A DNA stretch of 13,007 nt, from positions 1 through 13,007 of the forward strand of contig JAGKSZ010000043.1 of NCBI GenBank assembly GCA_018991295.1. The letters run 5' to 3'. A program made the position numbers and the translations under genes. The DNA is from Porphyrobacter sp. (GTDB lineage Bacteria; Pseudomonadota; Alphaproteobacteria; Sphingomonadales; Sphingomonadaceae). Positions 6,471 through 13,007 of the stretch are shown one piece after another (the first letter of the stretch is position 1; every line of letters begins with the position of its first letter). The notes under the pieces are model-generated. The model was not told the DNA's origin, made no database searches, and saw only the letters and a list, made by a program, of their open reading frames with translations.

Positions 6471-6899
6471 CTAGGCCTTGGCCCGGGCGGGCGTGGCAGC
6501 ATCTGCGCCCAGCAATTCGCTGGCGATGGTGATGTAGTTGCGCCCGGCGGTCTGCGCGGCGTGGACCGCAGCGGTCACATCCATCGATTTGCGCGCGCCG
6601 GCAAGGCGGATCAGCATCGGCAGGTTGATCCCTGCAATCACCTCGACATGGCCTGCATCCAGCAACGAAATCGCCAGATTGGACGGCGTGCCGCCGAACA
6701 GGTCGGTAAGGATGATCACGCCCTTGCCGGCATCGACCGCAGCGATTGCCCCGGCAATATCGGCGCGGCGCTGCTCCATATCGTCATTGGGGCCGATGCA
6801 GACCGTCACGATCGCCTCTTGCGGGCCGACCACGTGCTCCATCGCCTCGACGAATTGGTCCGCGAGGCGGCCATGGGTTACCAGGATCAAGCCGATCAT
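6471..6899 (-). CDS. PTS EIIA protein, mannose (EIIA-Man) family
   Basis: A 142-residue single-domain EIIA. M-I-G-L-I-L-V-T-H-G-R-L-A at the N-terminus gives His9 as the phosphorylated residue, and L-T-D-L-F-G-G-T-P-S-N at 64-74 is the family signature. It probably receives phosphate from HPr. No EIIB, EIIC or EIID gene is present here, so it is likely a regulatory protein and not part of a transporter, as known for this cluster in other alphaproteobacteria (often called manX there). The ATG at 6899 is chosen because the family begins immediately with this strand. An in-frame GTG at 6980 would add 27 residues with no family likeness. The gene is 108 nt downstream of rapZ, the largest gap in the cluster. 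Confidence 0.93.
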   Translation of the reverse strand: MIGLILVTHGRLADQFVEAMEHVVGPQEAIVTVCIGPNDDMEQRRADIAGAIAAVDAGKGVIILTDLFGGTPSNLAISLLDAGHVEVIAGINLPMLIRLAGARKSMDVTAAVHAAQTAGRNYITIASELLGADAATPARAKA

Positions 6900-7007
6900 G
6901 TGTGAATAGGGGTCCGTTAACTGCCCGGCCAAGGGGGCTGCCTTACGCGTTTCTACCTTAACCGGCAATGTGGCATCCACTGTCGGCGTCCCAATCCGGG
7001 GCGGGCG

Positions 7008-7931
7008 CTAGCGACGATCGCCTTCAATGGCGTCTGCCGCGCGCGAACCGAGATTGCGGTGGCGGACCGTGGGCGAAAATCCGGCGCTGCGCAAGGCCTG
7101 AGCCATGGTTTCGGCAGTGTAGACTGACCGGTGCCTCCCGCCGGTGCAGCCAAAAGCGATGTGGACATAGGGCTTGCCCTGCGCCCCGTAGCGCGGAAGC
7201 AGCAGCAAAAGCAGGTCACGGATCCGGGCAAAGGCCTCGGCAAAGGCGGGGTCCTTTTCGATATGCGCGCCCACGGCGGCATCCTGCCCGGTCTGCTCCT
7301 TCAGGCCCGGCACCCAGTGCGGATTGTCGAGAAAGCGCATGTCGAACACCAGATCGGCCAGTGGCGGCATCCCGCGGGCAAAGCCGAAGCTGGAAATGGT
7401 GAGGGTCAGCGCAGCCTCTGCCTCGGGCGGGGCGAAGAGTTCGCGGATGCGGGTTTGCAGATCGTTGCTGGTCATTGCCGATGTGTCGATCAGCACTTCG
7501 GCCCAGCGGCGCAGGGGTTCAAGCAGCTCGCGCTCGGCAGCGATGCCTTCGAGCACCGGGCGCCCGTCGGCCATCGGGTGACGGCGGCGGGTTTCATTGA
7601 AGCGCCGTTCCAGTTCGCCGCCGCTGCAATCGAGAAACAGCGAGGCCAGCGCCAGATCGGGGCGGGCGGCAAGGTCCTTCACCAGCGCGATGATATCGGC
7701 AGGGACAAAGCCGCGGGTGCGCGAATCAAAGCCGATGGCGAGCGGCCCGCGCGCATCATCGGCCATGGTGACGAGGCGCTTGAGCATCCGCACCGGGAAA
7801 TTGTCGATGGTCTCCCACCCCAGATCTTCCAGCACATCGAGCGCCGTCGATTTGCCCGCCCCGGCAAGGCCGGTGACCAGCAGCAGCTGGCGCCTTTCGC
7901 TGTCGGGGAGAGGGGCGGCAGGTCCGATCAT
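7008..7931 (-). CDS. rapZ: RNase adapter / nucleotide-binding protein RapZ (YvcJ family)
   Basis: The 307-residue product is of normal length. The N-terminal P-loop domain has Walker A G-L-A-G-A-G-K-S-T at 21-29, then E-T-I-D-N-F-P at 40-46 and G-F-D-S-R-T-R-G-F at 67-75. The C-terminal domain has D-M-R-F-L-D-N-P-H-W-V-P-G-L at 197-210 and G-C-T-G-G-R-H-R-S-V at 261-270, the conserved ligand and RNA-binding region. In E. coli RapZ guides RNase E to the small RNA GlmZ and senses glucosamine-6-phosphate. The small RNA partner in alphaproteobacteria is unknown to me. The ATG overlaps the hprK stop by 4 nt (ATGA), indicating translational coupling to HPr kinase. Confidence 0.96.
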   Translation of the reverse strand: MIGPAAPLPDSERRQLLLVTGLAGAGKSTALDVLEDLGWETIDNFPVRMLKRLVTMADDARGPLAIGFDSRTRGFVPADIIALVKDLAARPDLALASLFLDCSGGELERRFNETRRRHPMADGRPVLEGIAAERELLEPLRRWAEVLIDTSAMTSNDLQTRIRELFAPPEAEAALTLTISSFGFARGMPPLADLVFDMRFLDNPHWVPGLKEQTGQDAAVGAHIEKDPAFAEAFARIRDLLLLLLPRYGAQGKPYVHIAFGCTGGRHRSVYTAETMAQALRSAGFSPTVRHRNLGSRAADAIEGDRR

Positions 7932-8404
7932 GTTCCCCTATGTGGCGATGGAGCAGGGCAAAGGGAAGATGGATCGAACACGAGGCCGTGGAGGCGCAGC
8001 GCCCATTGCGCGCGTTCGGCAGGTGCAATGGCGCCGGGGGCAAAAGCCAGCACCGGCACCGCCACCCCTTCGATCACGCGGGTGCGCAAGGGCGTGTGCG
8101 GCAGGCGTTCGGGCTCGGGGGTGCCCAGCATGAGGATCAGCGCCACCGGAGCGGGCGGGGCGACCGGCAGGCTGGCAAGGCCCACCCCGCGCACCTCCAG
8201 CAGTCCGGCGATGTTGGGCGGCGGCGCTGCGATCAGCACCCCAGCCTGCGCGCTGAGGGTTACCGCATCATCCCCGATCAATCCGGCGCCGCGCGCGATC
8301 AGCGCCAGCGCGAGGCTCGATTTGCCGGCGCCCGGCGGGCCTTCGATCAGGACGGCGCGGCCATCCATCGCCACGGCGCTGGCCTGATGGACGCGTGCGC
8401 TCAT
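7928..8404 (-). CDS. hprK: HPr kinase/phosphorylase, short alphaproteobacterial form
   Basis: Phosphorylates (and probably dephosphorylates) a serine of HPr. The product is only 158 residues: it matches the C-terminal catalytic domain and lacks the N-terminal domain of the roughly 310-residue Firmicutes enzyme, the known short alphaproteobacterial form and not a truncation by mutation. Walker A G-P-P-G-A-G-K-S-S is at 22-30, the paired aspartates L-I-G-D-D-A at 42-47, and the family signature L-E-V-R-G-V-G at 69-75. The ATG at 8404 overlaps the chvG stop by 4 nt and is 10 residues shorter than the longest open frame; the family begins close to it. The last ~25 residues are Pro/Ala rich and poorly conserved. 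Its substrate HPr is encoded three genes downstream. Confidence 0.93.
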   Translation of the reverse strand: MSARVHQASAVAMDGRAVLIEGPPGAGKSSLALALIARGAGLIGDDAVTLSAQAGVLIAAPPPNIAGLLEVRGVGLASLPVAPPAPVALILMLGTPEPERLPHTPLRTRVIEGVAVPVLAFAPGAIAPAERAQWALRLHGLVFDPSSLCPAPSPHRGT

Positions 8405-9954
8405 GGTGCAGCAGGCAGGGTGAGGCGCAGGCACGCCCCTGCCGCGCCATCGGGCCGGGCATCGGCCACCAGCGTGCCATCATGTGCCTCGGCAATGGCG
8501 CGGCCAATGGCAAGGCCAAGGCCGGAATGATTGCCGAAGCTTTCGCCTTCTGGCCGGTCGGAATGGAAGCGTCGGAACACGGCCTCACGGCGCTCGGGGT
8601 CAATGCCGGGGCCCGCATCGCAGACCTCGGTGACGATCTGACGCCCAGCCTGACGGATGCGTACGGCAACCGCGCCGTCCTGGGGTGAAAAGGACACGGC
8701 ATTATCGAGCAGGTTTTCCGCCACGCGTTCAAGCTGCATCGGCACGCCCATCACCGTCGGCCGCACGCCGCCTGCCACATCGAGTTCAAGCCGCCGCCCG
8801 CCGTTCATGCCCCGGTCCTCGCGGCTGCGGATCAGGTTGGCGAACAGATCGGCAAGGTCCACCCGCTCCAGCTTCGCCCGGCTGATTTCGGCATCGACCC
8901 GGCTGGCGGCGGCGATTTCGGTGACGAGACGATCGATGCGGCGCACGTCATGGGCGGCGATCCCGATCAGCTGGCTGCGCAGCTGCGGGTCCTCCACCCG
9001 TGGCAGGGTGTCGATGGCGTTGCGCAAGCTGGCCAGCGGGTTCTTGATTTCATGCGCCACGTCGGCGGCAAAACTGTCGACCGCATCGATGCGCTGGCGC
9101 AGCGCGCCGGTCATGTCCGAAACCGCGCGGGCGAGCAGGCCGATCTCGTCGCTGCGCTGGGGCAGGCGCGGCACCTCCACCTCACGGTCGCGGCCCTGCT
9201 TCACGCGCACAGCAGCACGCGCAAGCAGCTGCAAGGGGGTGACGATGGTGCGCGCCAGAAACAGCGAAAGCGCCGCCGAAGCGGTCATCACCAGCAGCAT
9301 CGCCACAAACAGCGTGGAGCGCGCCGCGCGCACGCTTTCGGTAATGTCGACCGCGTTGCGCACCGTCAGCAATGTCGCACCTTGCAGGCCGACAGGGGCA
9401 GCGGCGGTGATCACCGGGGTGCCATCGTTCCAATCATAGAGCCTGACCTGCGAGAGGCCGAGTTCGCGCGCGCGGGCCAGTTCGGGCCAGGCATCGGCCT
9501 CCTGGGCTTCGGGCTCGATATAGTCCTGCACGGGCTCTGCCGAAACGATGGTGTCCACGGTCCGGTCCAGCCAGCGGGCAAAGTTCTGTTCCCAGTCATC
9601 ATCGGCAATATCGTTAAAGCGGAACGAGGGATCAGCCAGCGCAAAGCTGTCGGCGGTCAGCTGGCCCTTGGCATCGAAGGTGCGCAGCCGCATGCGCTGT
9701 TCCTTGCCGATCTGCACCAGCAGCGCCTCCTGCCGTGCGCGGCTGGCGCCGGCCAGCGCCTCGGCAGTGATCTGCGCTTCGATCCGGGCCAGCTTGAAGC
9801 GTTCGTTGATCAGCTGGGTGCGGTAGCTGTCGAGATAGAACAGCCCCCCGCCCAGCACCAGCAGCGGCAGGATGTTGACCGCCAGAATCCGCCCTGTCAG
9901 CGCGAAACGTCCGGTGGCGCTCAGCTGGCCGCCACTGCGTTTTGGATCAGCCAT
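8401..9954 (-). CDS. chvG: Sensor histidine kinase ChvG (ExoS type)
   Basis: The 517-residue product is an inner-membrane sensor kinase. Transmembrane segments are at about 23-40 and 215-236, with a ~170-residue periplasmic domain between them, a HAMP linker at ~237-288, the phosphoacceptor H-box D-V-A-H-E-I-K-N-P-L at 298-307 (His301), and an ATPase domain with N-box E-N-L-L-D-N-A at 413-419, G1 D-A-G-P-G-I-D at 446-452 and G2 G-L-G-L-A-I at 478-483. In rhizobia and Agrobacterium ChvG/ChvI responds to acid and envelope conditions. The ATG at 9954 lies 8 nt inside the end of chvI; the longer open frame through chvI is not real. Downstream it overlaps hprK by 4 nt. Confidence 0.95.
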   Translation of the reverse strand: MADPKRSGGQLSATGRFALTGRILAVNILPLLVLGGGLFYLDSYRTQLINERFKLARIEAQITAEALAGASRARQEALLVQIGKEQRMRLRTFDAKGQLTADSFALADPSFRFNDIADDDWEQNFARWLDRTVDTIVSAEPVQDYIEPEAQEADAWPELARARELGLSQVRLYDWNDGTPVITAAAPVGLQGATLLTVRNAVDITESVRAARSTLFVAMLLVMTASAALSLFLARTIVTPLQLLARAAVRVKQGRDREVEVPRLPQRSDEIGLLARAVSDMTGALRQRIDAVDSFAADVAHEIKNPLASLRNAIDTLPRVEDPQLRSQLIGIAAHDVRRIDRLVTEIAAASRVDAEISRAKLERVDLADLFANLIRSREDRGMNGGRRLELDVAGGVRPTVMGVPMQLERVAENLLDNAVSFSPQDGAVAVRIRQAGRQIVTEVCDAGPGIDPERREAVFRRFHSDRPEGESFGNHSGLGLAIGRAIAEAHDGTLVADARPDGAAGACLRLTLPAAP

Positions 9955-10723
9955 CGGTGAAGCTGTAGCCCGCGCCATAGAGCGTATCGATGGCATCGAA
10001 CCCTGCGTCCACCACCTTGAACTTGCGCCGCATCCGCTTGATGTGGCTATCCACCGTGCGATCATCGACGAAGACATCGTCGGGGTAGGCCGCGTCCATC
10101 AGCTGGTTGCGGCTCTTGATCACGCCGGGGCGGATGGCGAGCGCTTCAAGGATCAGGAATTCGGTGACGGTGAGGCTGACCGGCTGGCCCTGCCAGGTCA
10201 CCTGATGGCGGGCCGGGTCCATGAACAATCGCCCACGGGTCAGTGTGGCGGGCGCAGGATCGGGCGCGGAATCAGGCGCGCTGCCGGCCGCCAGCGGTTC
10301 GGCCCGGCGCAGGATTGCGCGGATGCGGGCGATCAGCAGGCGCAGGGAAAACGGCTTGGCGATATAATCATCCGCGCCCAGTTCCAGCCCTGCCTCCTCG
10401 TCGCTTTCATCATCCTTGCTGGTGAGGAAAATCACCGGCAGCGCCGAGTTTTCCCGCAGCCGGCGCAGCAGCTCCATCCCGTCCATCTTGGGCATCTTGA
10501 TGTCGAACACGGCAAGATCGGGCGGATTGTCGAGCAGCGCCTTCAGCGCGGTTTCGCCGTCAGAATACAGGCGCGTGGCAAAGCCTTCGGCCTGAAGCGC
10601 GATCGAGACTGTGGTGAGGATGTTGCGATCATCATCGACCAGTGCGATCTGCTGGCCGCGCTCGCCTTCGGTGGCGGCCTCCGGGGGCAGCGGGGCGGGA
10701 TCGGGGGTGGTGCGGCCCTCCAT
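9947..10723 (-). CDS. chvI: Response regulator ChvI (OmpR family)
   Basis: Partner of ChvG. From the ATG at 10723 the product is 258 residues. The receiver domain has the acidic pocket V-D-D-D at 29-32, the phosphoacceptor F-D-I-K-M-P with Asp74, Thr101 in F-L-T-S-K and Lys123 in A-K-P-F. The OmpR-type winged-helix domain covers about 161-256, with the recognition-helix region V-D-D-R-T-V-D-S-H-I-K-R-M. The start is uncertain: ATG at 10762 or TTG at 10774 are in frame, but 10723 has GGA motifs (GGAGCCGGA) within 9-18 nt upstream. Both the N-terminal ~22 residues and the interdomain linker are rich in Ala and Pro. It is first gene of the minus-strand cluster and divergent from pckA. Confidence 0.94.
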   Translation of the reverse strand: MEGRTTPDPAPLPPEAATEGERGQQIALVDDDRNILTTVSIALQAEGFATRLYSDGETALKALLDNPPDLAVFDIKMPKMDGMELLRRLRENSALPVIFLTSKDDESDEEAGLELGADDYIAKPFSLRLLIARIRAILRRAEPLAAGSAPDSAPDPAPATLTRGRLFMDPARHQVTWQGQPVSLTVTEFLILEALAIRPGVIKSRNQLMDAAYPDDVFVDDRTVDSHIKRMRRKFKVVDAGFDAIDTLYGAGYSFTDG

Positions 10724-10932
10724 CGCGATCAGTCCGGCTCCGTTTTTGACAGCATTGGCCATGGGTAGCGCCAACGCGCCTGCGCCGCAACGCCTGCGCA
10801 GCGGGGCAAAGGCGCACTTGGCCGCCTGCCAGAATTGCTATGCCGCACCCGGTTTGACGCCGCCGCAGTCGCCATTTAAGGCGCAGGCCAAGGGATCGGA
10901 CATATCGCGGCCATGATCTTCCGCCCGGTGTT

Positions 10933-10944
10933 GCATACGTATGC
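10933..10944. promoter_or_regulatory. Perfect palindrome, candidate operator for pckA/chvI
   Basis: GCATACGTATGC is a perfect 12-nt palindrome with a central CG, in the context TTGCATACGTATGCGCAA. It lies between the candidate TTGACG element and the pckA start, about 105 nt before the TTG. Operators of LacI-family regulators typically are palindromes with a central CG, and rhizobial pckA is controlled by the LacI-type regulator PckR. The link to such a regulator here is inference. Confidence 0.4.
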
Positions 10945-11037
10945 GCAAGTGCTACGGGATGCGGGACCGGATGGGAGATTCGCTGGCCCCGGCTGGCCAT
11001 GTCACCTTTCGCGCAACATATTCCCGCCGCCTCGCCC

Positions 11038-11043
11038 AGGAGA
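11038..11043 (+). promoter_or_regulatory. Ribosome binding site that fixes the pckA TTG start
   Basis: AGGAGA lies 6 nt before the TTG at 11050. No comparable site precedes the upstream in-frame ATG at 10999, so it decides for the TTG start. Confidence 0.8.
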
Positions 11044-11049
11044 CGTAAG

Positions 11050-12654
11050 TTGACCTCGCTCGCAACCCCGCTGGCCGCCCAGAACCTCAAGACCAACGCC
11101 CGCATCCACGCCAATCTCGGCACGTCGGCGCTGGTCGAACATGCGCTGAAGAAGGGTGAGGGCAAGCTGACCAAGCACGGCGCGCTGCTGGTCGATACCG
11201 GCCGCTTCACCGGGCGCAGCGTCAAGGACAAGTTCATCGTCCGCGATGCCGAAACCGAAAGCACCATCAACTGGGGCGCCATCAACCAGCCGATGAGCGA
11301 GGAACATTTCGCCAATCTCAAGGCGGATTTCCTCAAGGAGCTGGAAGGGCAGAGCGAACTTTATGTCGCAGACCTGTTCGGCGGCTCGCAGCCGGAATAC
11401 CGGTTGAACGTGCGGGTCATCACCCAGATGGCCTGGCACAACCTGTTCATCCGCACCCTGCTGGTGCGCCCCACGGCGGACGAACTGGCCAGCTTCGTTC
11501 CCGAATACACCATCATCAACCTGCCCAGCTTCAAGGCGAACCCGGAACGCCACGGCTGCCGCAGCGATACGGTGATTGCGGTCAGCATCACCGAAAAGCT
11601 GATCCTGATCGGCAACACCGAATATTCGGGCGAGATGAAGAAGGGCGTGTTCGGCCTGTTGAACTACCTTCTGCCCGCGCAGGGCGTGATGCCGATGCAC
11701 TGTTCGGCCAATATCGGCGCAGATGGCCGCTCCGCGATCTTCTTCGGCCTTTCGGGCACGGGCAAGACCACGCTTTCGGCCGATGCCAGCCGCACGCTGA
11801 TCGGTGATGATGAACACGGCTGGTCGGACACCGCGGTCTTCAACTTTGAAGGCGGCTGCTATGCCAAGATGATCAACCTTTCGGCCGAGGGTGAGCCGGA
11901 AATCTTCGCCACCACCCGCATGTTCGGCACGATCCTCGAAAATGTCACCATGGACGAGGACACCCGCGAGCTTGATTTCACCGATGGCAGCAAGACGGAA
12001 AACACCCGCGGCGCCTACCCGATCGAGTTCATCCCGAACACCAGCGAGAAGAACCTCGGCCCGGCGCCGTCCAATGTGATCATGCTGACTGCCGATGCTT
12101 TCGGCGTGCTGCCCCCGATTGCGCGGCTGACGGCAGATCAGGCAATGTATTACTTCCTGTCGGGCTACACCGCCAAGGTCGCAGGCACCGAAATCGGCGT
12201 GACCGAGCCTGAGGCGACCTTCAGCACCTGCTTTGGCGCGGCCTTCATGCCGCGTCACCCGAGCGTTTATGGCAACTTGCTGAAGGAACGCATCGGCAAG
12301 GGCGGGGCGGAATGCTGGCTGGTCAACACTGGCTGGACCGGCGGCGCCTATGGCACCGGCAATCGCATGCCGATCAAGGCGACCCGCGCTCTGTTGACGG
12401 CCGCTCTGACCGGCGAGCTGAAGAAGGTCGAGATGCGCACGGATGCGAACTTCGGCTTCGCAGTTCCCGTCGCCGTCGCTGGTGTCGATACGAAGATCCT
12501 CGATCCGCGTTCGACCTGGGCCGATGGTGCCGCCTACGACGCCCAGGCCAAGAAACTGGTCGGCATGTTCATCGACAACTTCGCCAAGTTCGAAGCGCAT
12601 GTCGACGGCAAGGTTCGGGACGCAGCGCCGGGCATTCGCCTCGCAGCGGAATGA
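11050..12654 (+). CDS. pckA: Phosphoenolpyruvate carboxykinase (ATP)
   Basis: Converts oxaloacetate and ATP to phosphoenolpyruvate, CO2 and ADP, the first committed step of gluconeogenesis. The 534-residue product is of family length. It shows G-R-S-V-K-D-K-F at 55-62, the P-loop G-L-S-G-T-G-K-T-T at 233-241, the metal-binding I-G-D-D-E-H-G-W at 251-258, E-G-G-C-Y-A-K at 267-273 and R-G-A-Y-P-I at 320-325. These are signatures of the ATP-dependent, not the GTP-dependent, enzyme. The TTG start gives (M)-T-S-L-A-T-P-L and has an AGGAGA site. The upstream ATG at 10999 would add 17 residues with basic, non-family sequence. It is divergent from chvI and ends in a strong terminator, so it forms a single-gene unit. 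Confidence 0.98.
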   Translation: MTSLATPLAAQNLKTNARIHANLGTSALVEHALKKGEGKLTKHGALLVDTGRFTGRSVKDKFIVRDAETESTINWGAINQPMSEEHFANLKADFLKELEGQSELYVADLFGGSQPEYRLNVRVITQMAWHNLFIRTLLVRPTADELASFVPEYTIINLPSFKANPERHGCRSDTVIAVSITEKLILIGNTEYSGEMKKGVFGLLNYLLPAQGVMPMHCSANIGADGRSAIFFGLSGTGKTTLSADASRTLIGDDEHGWSDTAVFNFEGGCYAKMINLSAEGEPEIFATTRMFGTILENVTMDEDTRELDFTDGSKTENTRGAYPIEFIPNTSEKNLGPAPSNVIMLTADAFGVLPPIARLTADQAMYYFLSGYTAKVAGTEIGVTEPEATFSTCFGAAFMPRHPSVYGNLLKERIGKGGAECWLVNTGWTGGAYGTGNRMPIKATRALLTAALTGELKKVEMRTDANFGFAVPVAVAGVDTKILDPRSTWADGAAYDAQAKKLVGMFIDNFAKFEAHVDGKVRDAAPGIRLAAE

Positions 12655-12678
12655 CCGATTGCAATTCTTGAGGTGGAG

Positions 12679-12709
12679 AGAGGCCCGGCAGCTTTGCCGG
12701 GCCTCTTTT
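12679..12709 (+). terminator. Rho-independent terminator of pckA
   Basis: A perfect 12-bp stem (AGAGGCCCGGCA, loop GCTT, TGCCGGGCCTCT) runs directly into a TTTT tract, beginning 25 nt after the pckA stop codon. It is the only classical intrinsic terminator seen in the window. Confidence 0.93.
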
Positions 12710-12771
12710 GCTTGGTGCTTGCCTTTGCCGCTGTCGCGGCCGATATGGGATCGGAGAAAGAGACCGATGAC

Positions 12772-13007
12772 ATGGCAAGCGAACCGCTAGAGATCAACAA
12801 CCGCATCACGATCGCAGGCTGGGAACTGACGGAGCAATTCGTGCTGGCCGGCGGCCCGGGCGGCCAGAACGTCAACAAGGTCTCGACCGCCGTCCAGCTC
12901 TTCTTCAACCTGCTCGGATCGCCCTCGCTGAACGATCGCGTGAAACAGAACGCCGCGAAACTCGCCGGCAAGCGCCTGTCGAAGGAAGGCGTGCTGATGA
13001 TCGAGGC
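12772..13007 (+). CDS. arfB: Ribosome-rescue peptidyl-tRNA hydrolase ArfB (YaeJ/ICT1 family), N-terminal part
   Basis: The first 78 codons of a gene cut by the right edge. After L-E-I-N-N-R-I-T-I comes L-A-G-G-P-G-G-Q-N-V-N-K-V-S-T at about 25-39, with the catalytic GGQ at 30-32. The short N-terminal segment before GGQ distinguishes ArfB from full release factors RF1/RF2, where GGQ lies beyond residue 200. ArfB enters stalled ribosomes and hydrolyses peptidyl-tRNA. Its basic C-terminal tail lies outside the window. The ATG at 12772 is preferred; an in-frame ATG at 12745 would add nine acidic residues and has no ribosome binding site, while 12772 has the purine-rich GGAGAAAGAGA upstream at somewhat long spacing. 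Confidence 0.92.
   Translation, partial: MASEPLEINNRITIAGWELTEQFVLAGGPGGQNVNKVSTAVQLFFNLLGSPSLNDRVKQNAAKLAGKRLSKEGVLMIE

Larger units (their letters stand above)
10724..11049. other. chvI/pckA divergent control region
   Basis: About 326 nt (287 nt if chvI starts at 10762) with no gene of its own. It must hold the promoters for the chvI cluster and for pckA. Visible contents are a TTGACG hexamer at 10854-10859 facing pckA with only weak -10 matches (TTTAAG or TAAGGC) 15-17 nt later, a perfect 12-nt palindrome at 10933-10944, the direct repeat CTGGCC around 10983-10998, and the pckA ribosome binding site. The frame of pckA stays open back to 10999 but that part is not family-like. Confidence 0.6.

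Noticed and set aside
7131..8387. A 418-codon plus-strand frame over rapZ and hprK
   Set aside because: Antisense to two genes with intact P-loops and family signatures; no motif of its own.
8950..9960. A 336-codon plus-strand frame over chvG
   Set aside because: Shadow of the ChvG coding sequence; low-complexity composition and no recognisable domain.
10815..10842. Possible sigma-54 promoter (TTGGCC...TTGCTA) upstream of pckA
   Set aside because: The distance between the GG and GC elements is about 16 nt, not the required 10, so it does not fit the -24/-12 pattern.
11002..12600. A 532-codon open frame on the minus strand antisense to pckA
   Set aside because: It mirrors the pckA codons, has no domain likeness and no ribosome binding site; the plus-strand PEPCK motifs are intact throughout.

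Overview
This is chromosomal sequence of high G+C from an alphaproteobacterium, most likely of the order Sphingomonadales (Erythrobacter/Sphingomonas-type). The main reason is a gene order I recognise from alphaproteobacteria: pckA divergent from chvI-chvG-hprK, followed by PTS IIA and HPr genes. Short dispersed inverted repeats, starting with cores such as CATTGCGAGCG and GAGCTTGTCG, also fit that group. The assignment to an order is inference. The window is gene dense and mostly conserved core functions. I see no mobile element, CRISPR array, phage gene, tRNA or rRNA.

Left region (1-3676). The start of a medium-chain dehydrogenase/reductase gene runs off the left edge on the minus strand. 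A 68-nt inverted repeat separates it from truA (tRNA pseudouridine synthase), which overlaps the end of fmt (Met-tRNA formyltransferase). fmt is divergent from a plus-strand run of recR (recombination mediator), a small four-cysteine protein and def (peptide deformylase). The fmt/recR divergent gap is largely filled by a second inverted repeat. fmt and def are paired in function, adding and removing the N-terminal formyl group, although here they are on opposite strands about 1 kb apart.

Middle region (3677-6145). A 210-nt gap with several small palindromes precedes rmuC, a membrane-anchored coiled-coil nuclease-fold protein. rmuC meets a SpoU/TrmH-family RNA 2'-O-methyltransferase tail to tail with no bases between the stop codons.

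Signalling region (6180-10723, all minus). Reading from right to left, the order is chvI (response regulator), chvG (sensor kinase), hprK (short HPr kinase/phosphorylase), rapZ, a mannose-family EIIA and ptsH (HPr), with the methyltransferase at the end. chvI/chvG overlap by 8 nt, and chvG/hprK and hprK/rapZ by 4 nt each, so these four genes look translationally coupled. EIIA and HPr follow after a 108-nt gap. No sugar permease (EIIB/C) and no enzyme I is present, so this is a regulatory PTS branch that links envelope sensing to carbon/nitrogen state.

Right region (10724-13007). A divergent control region with a perfect 12-nt palindrome precedes pckA (ATP-dependent PEP carboxykinase), which has a TTG start behind a strong ribosome binding site. 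A clear intrinsic terminator follows. The window then ends inside arfB, a GGQ-motif ribosome-rescue hydrolase. Four or more genes use GTG or TTG starts (recR, fmt, truA, ptsH, pckA).

I do not find a convincing new multi-gene system. The best candidates for something undescribed are the small CxxC/CxxC protein between recR and def, the coupling of RapZ to HPr kinase, the palindrome between chvI and pckA, and the repeats placed at regulatory boundaries.
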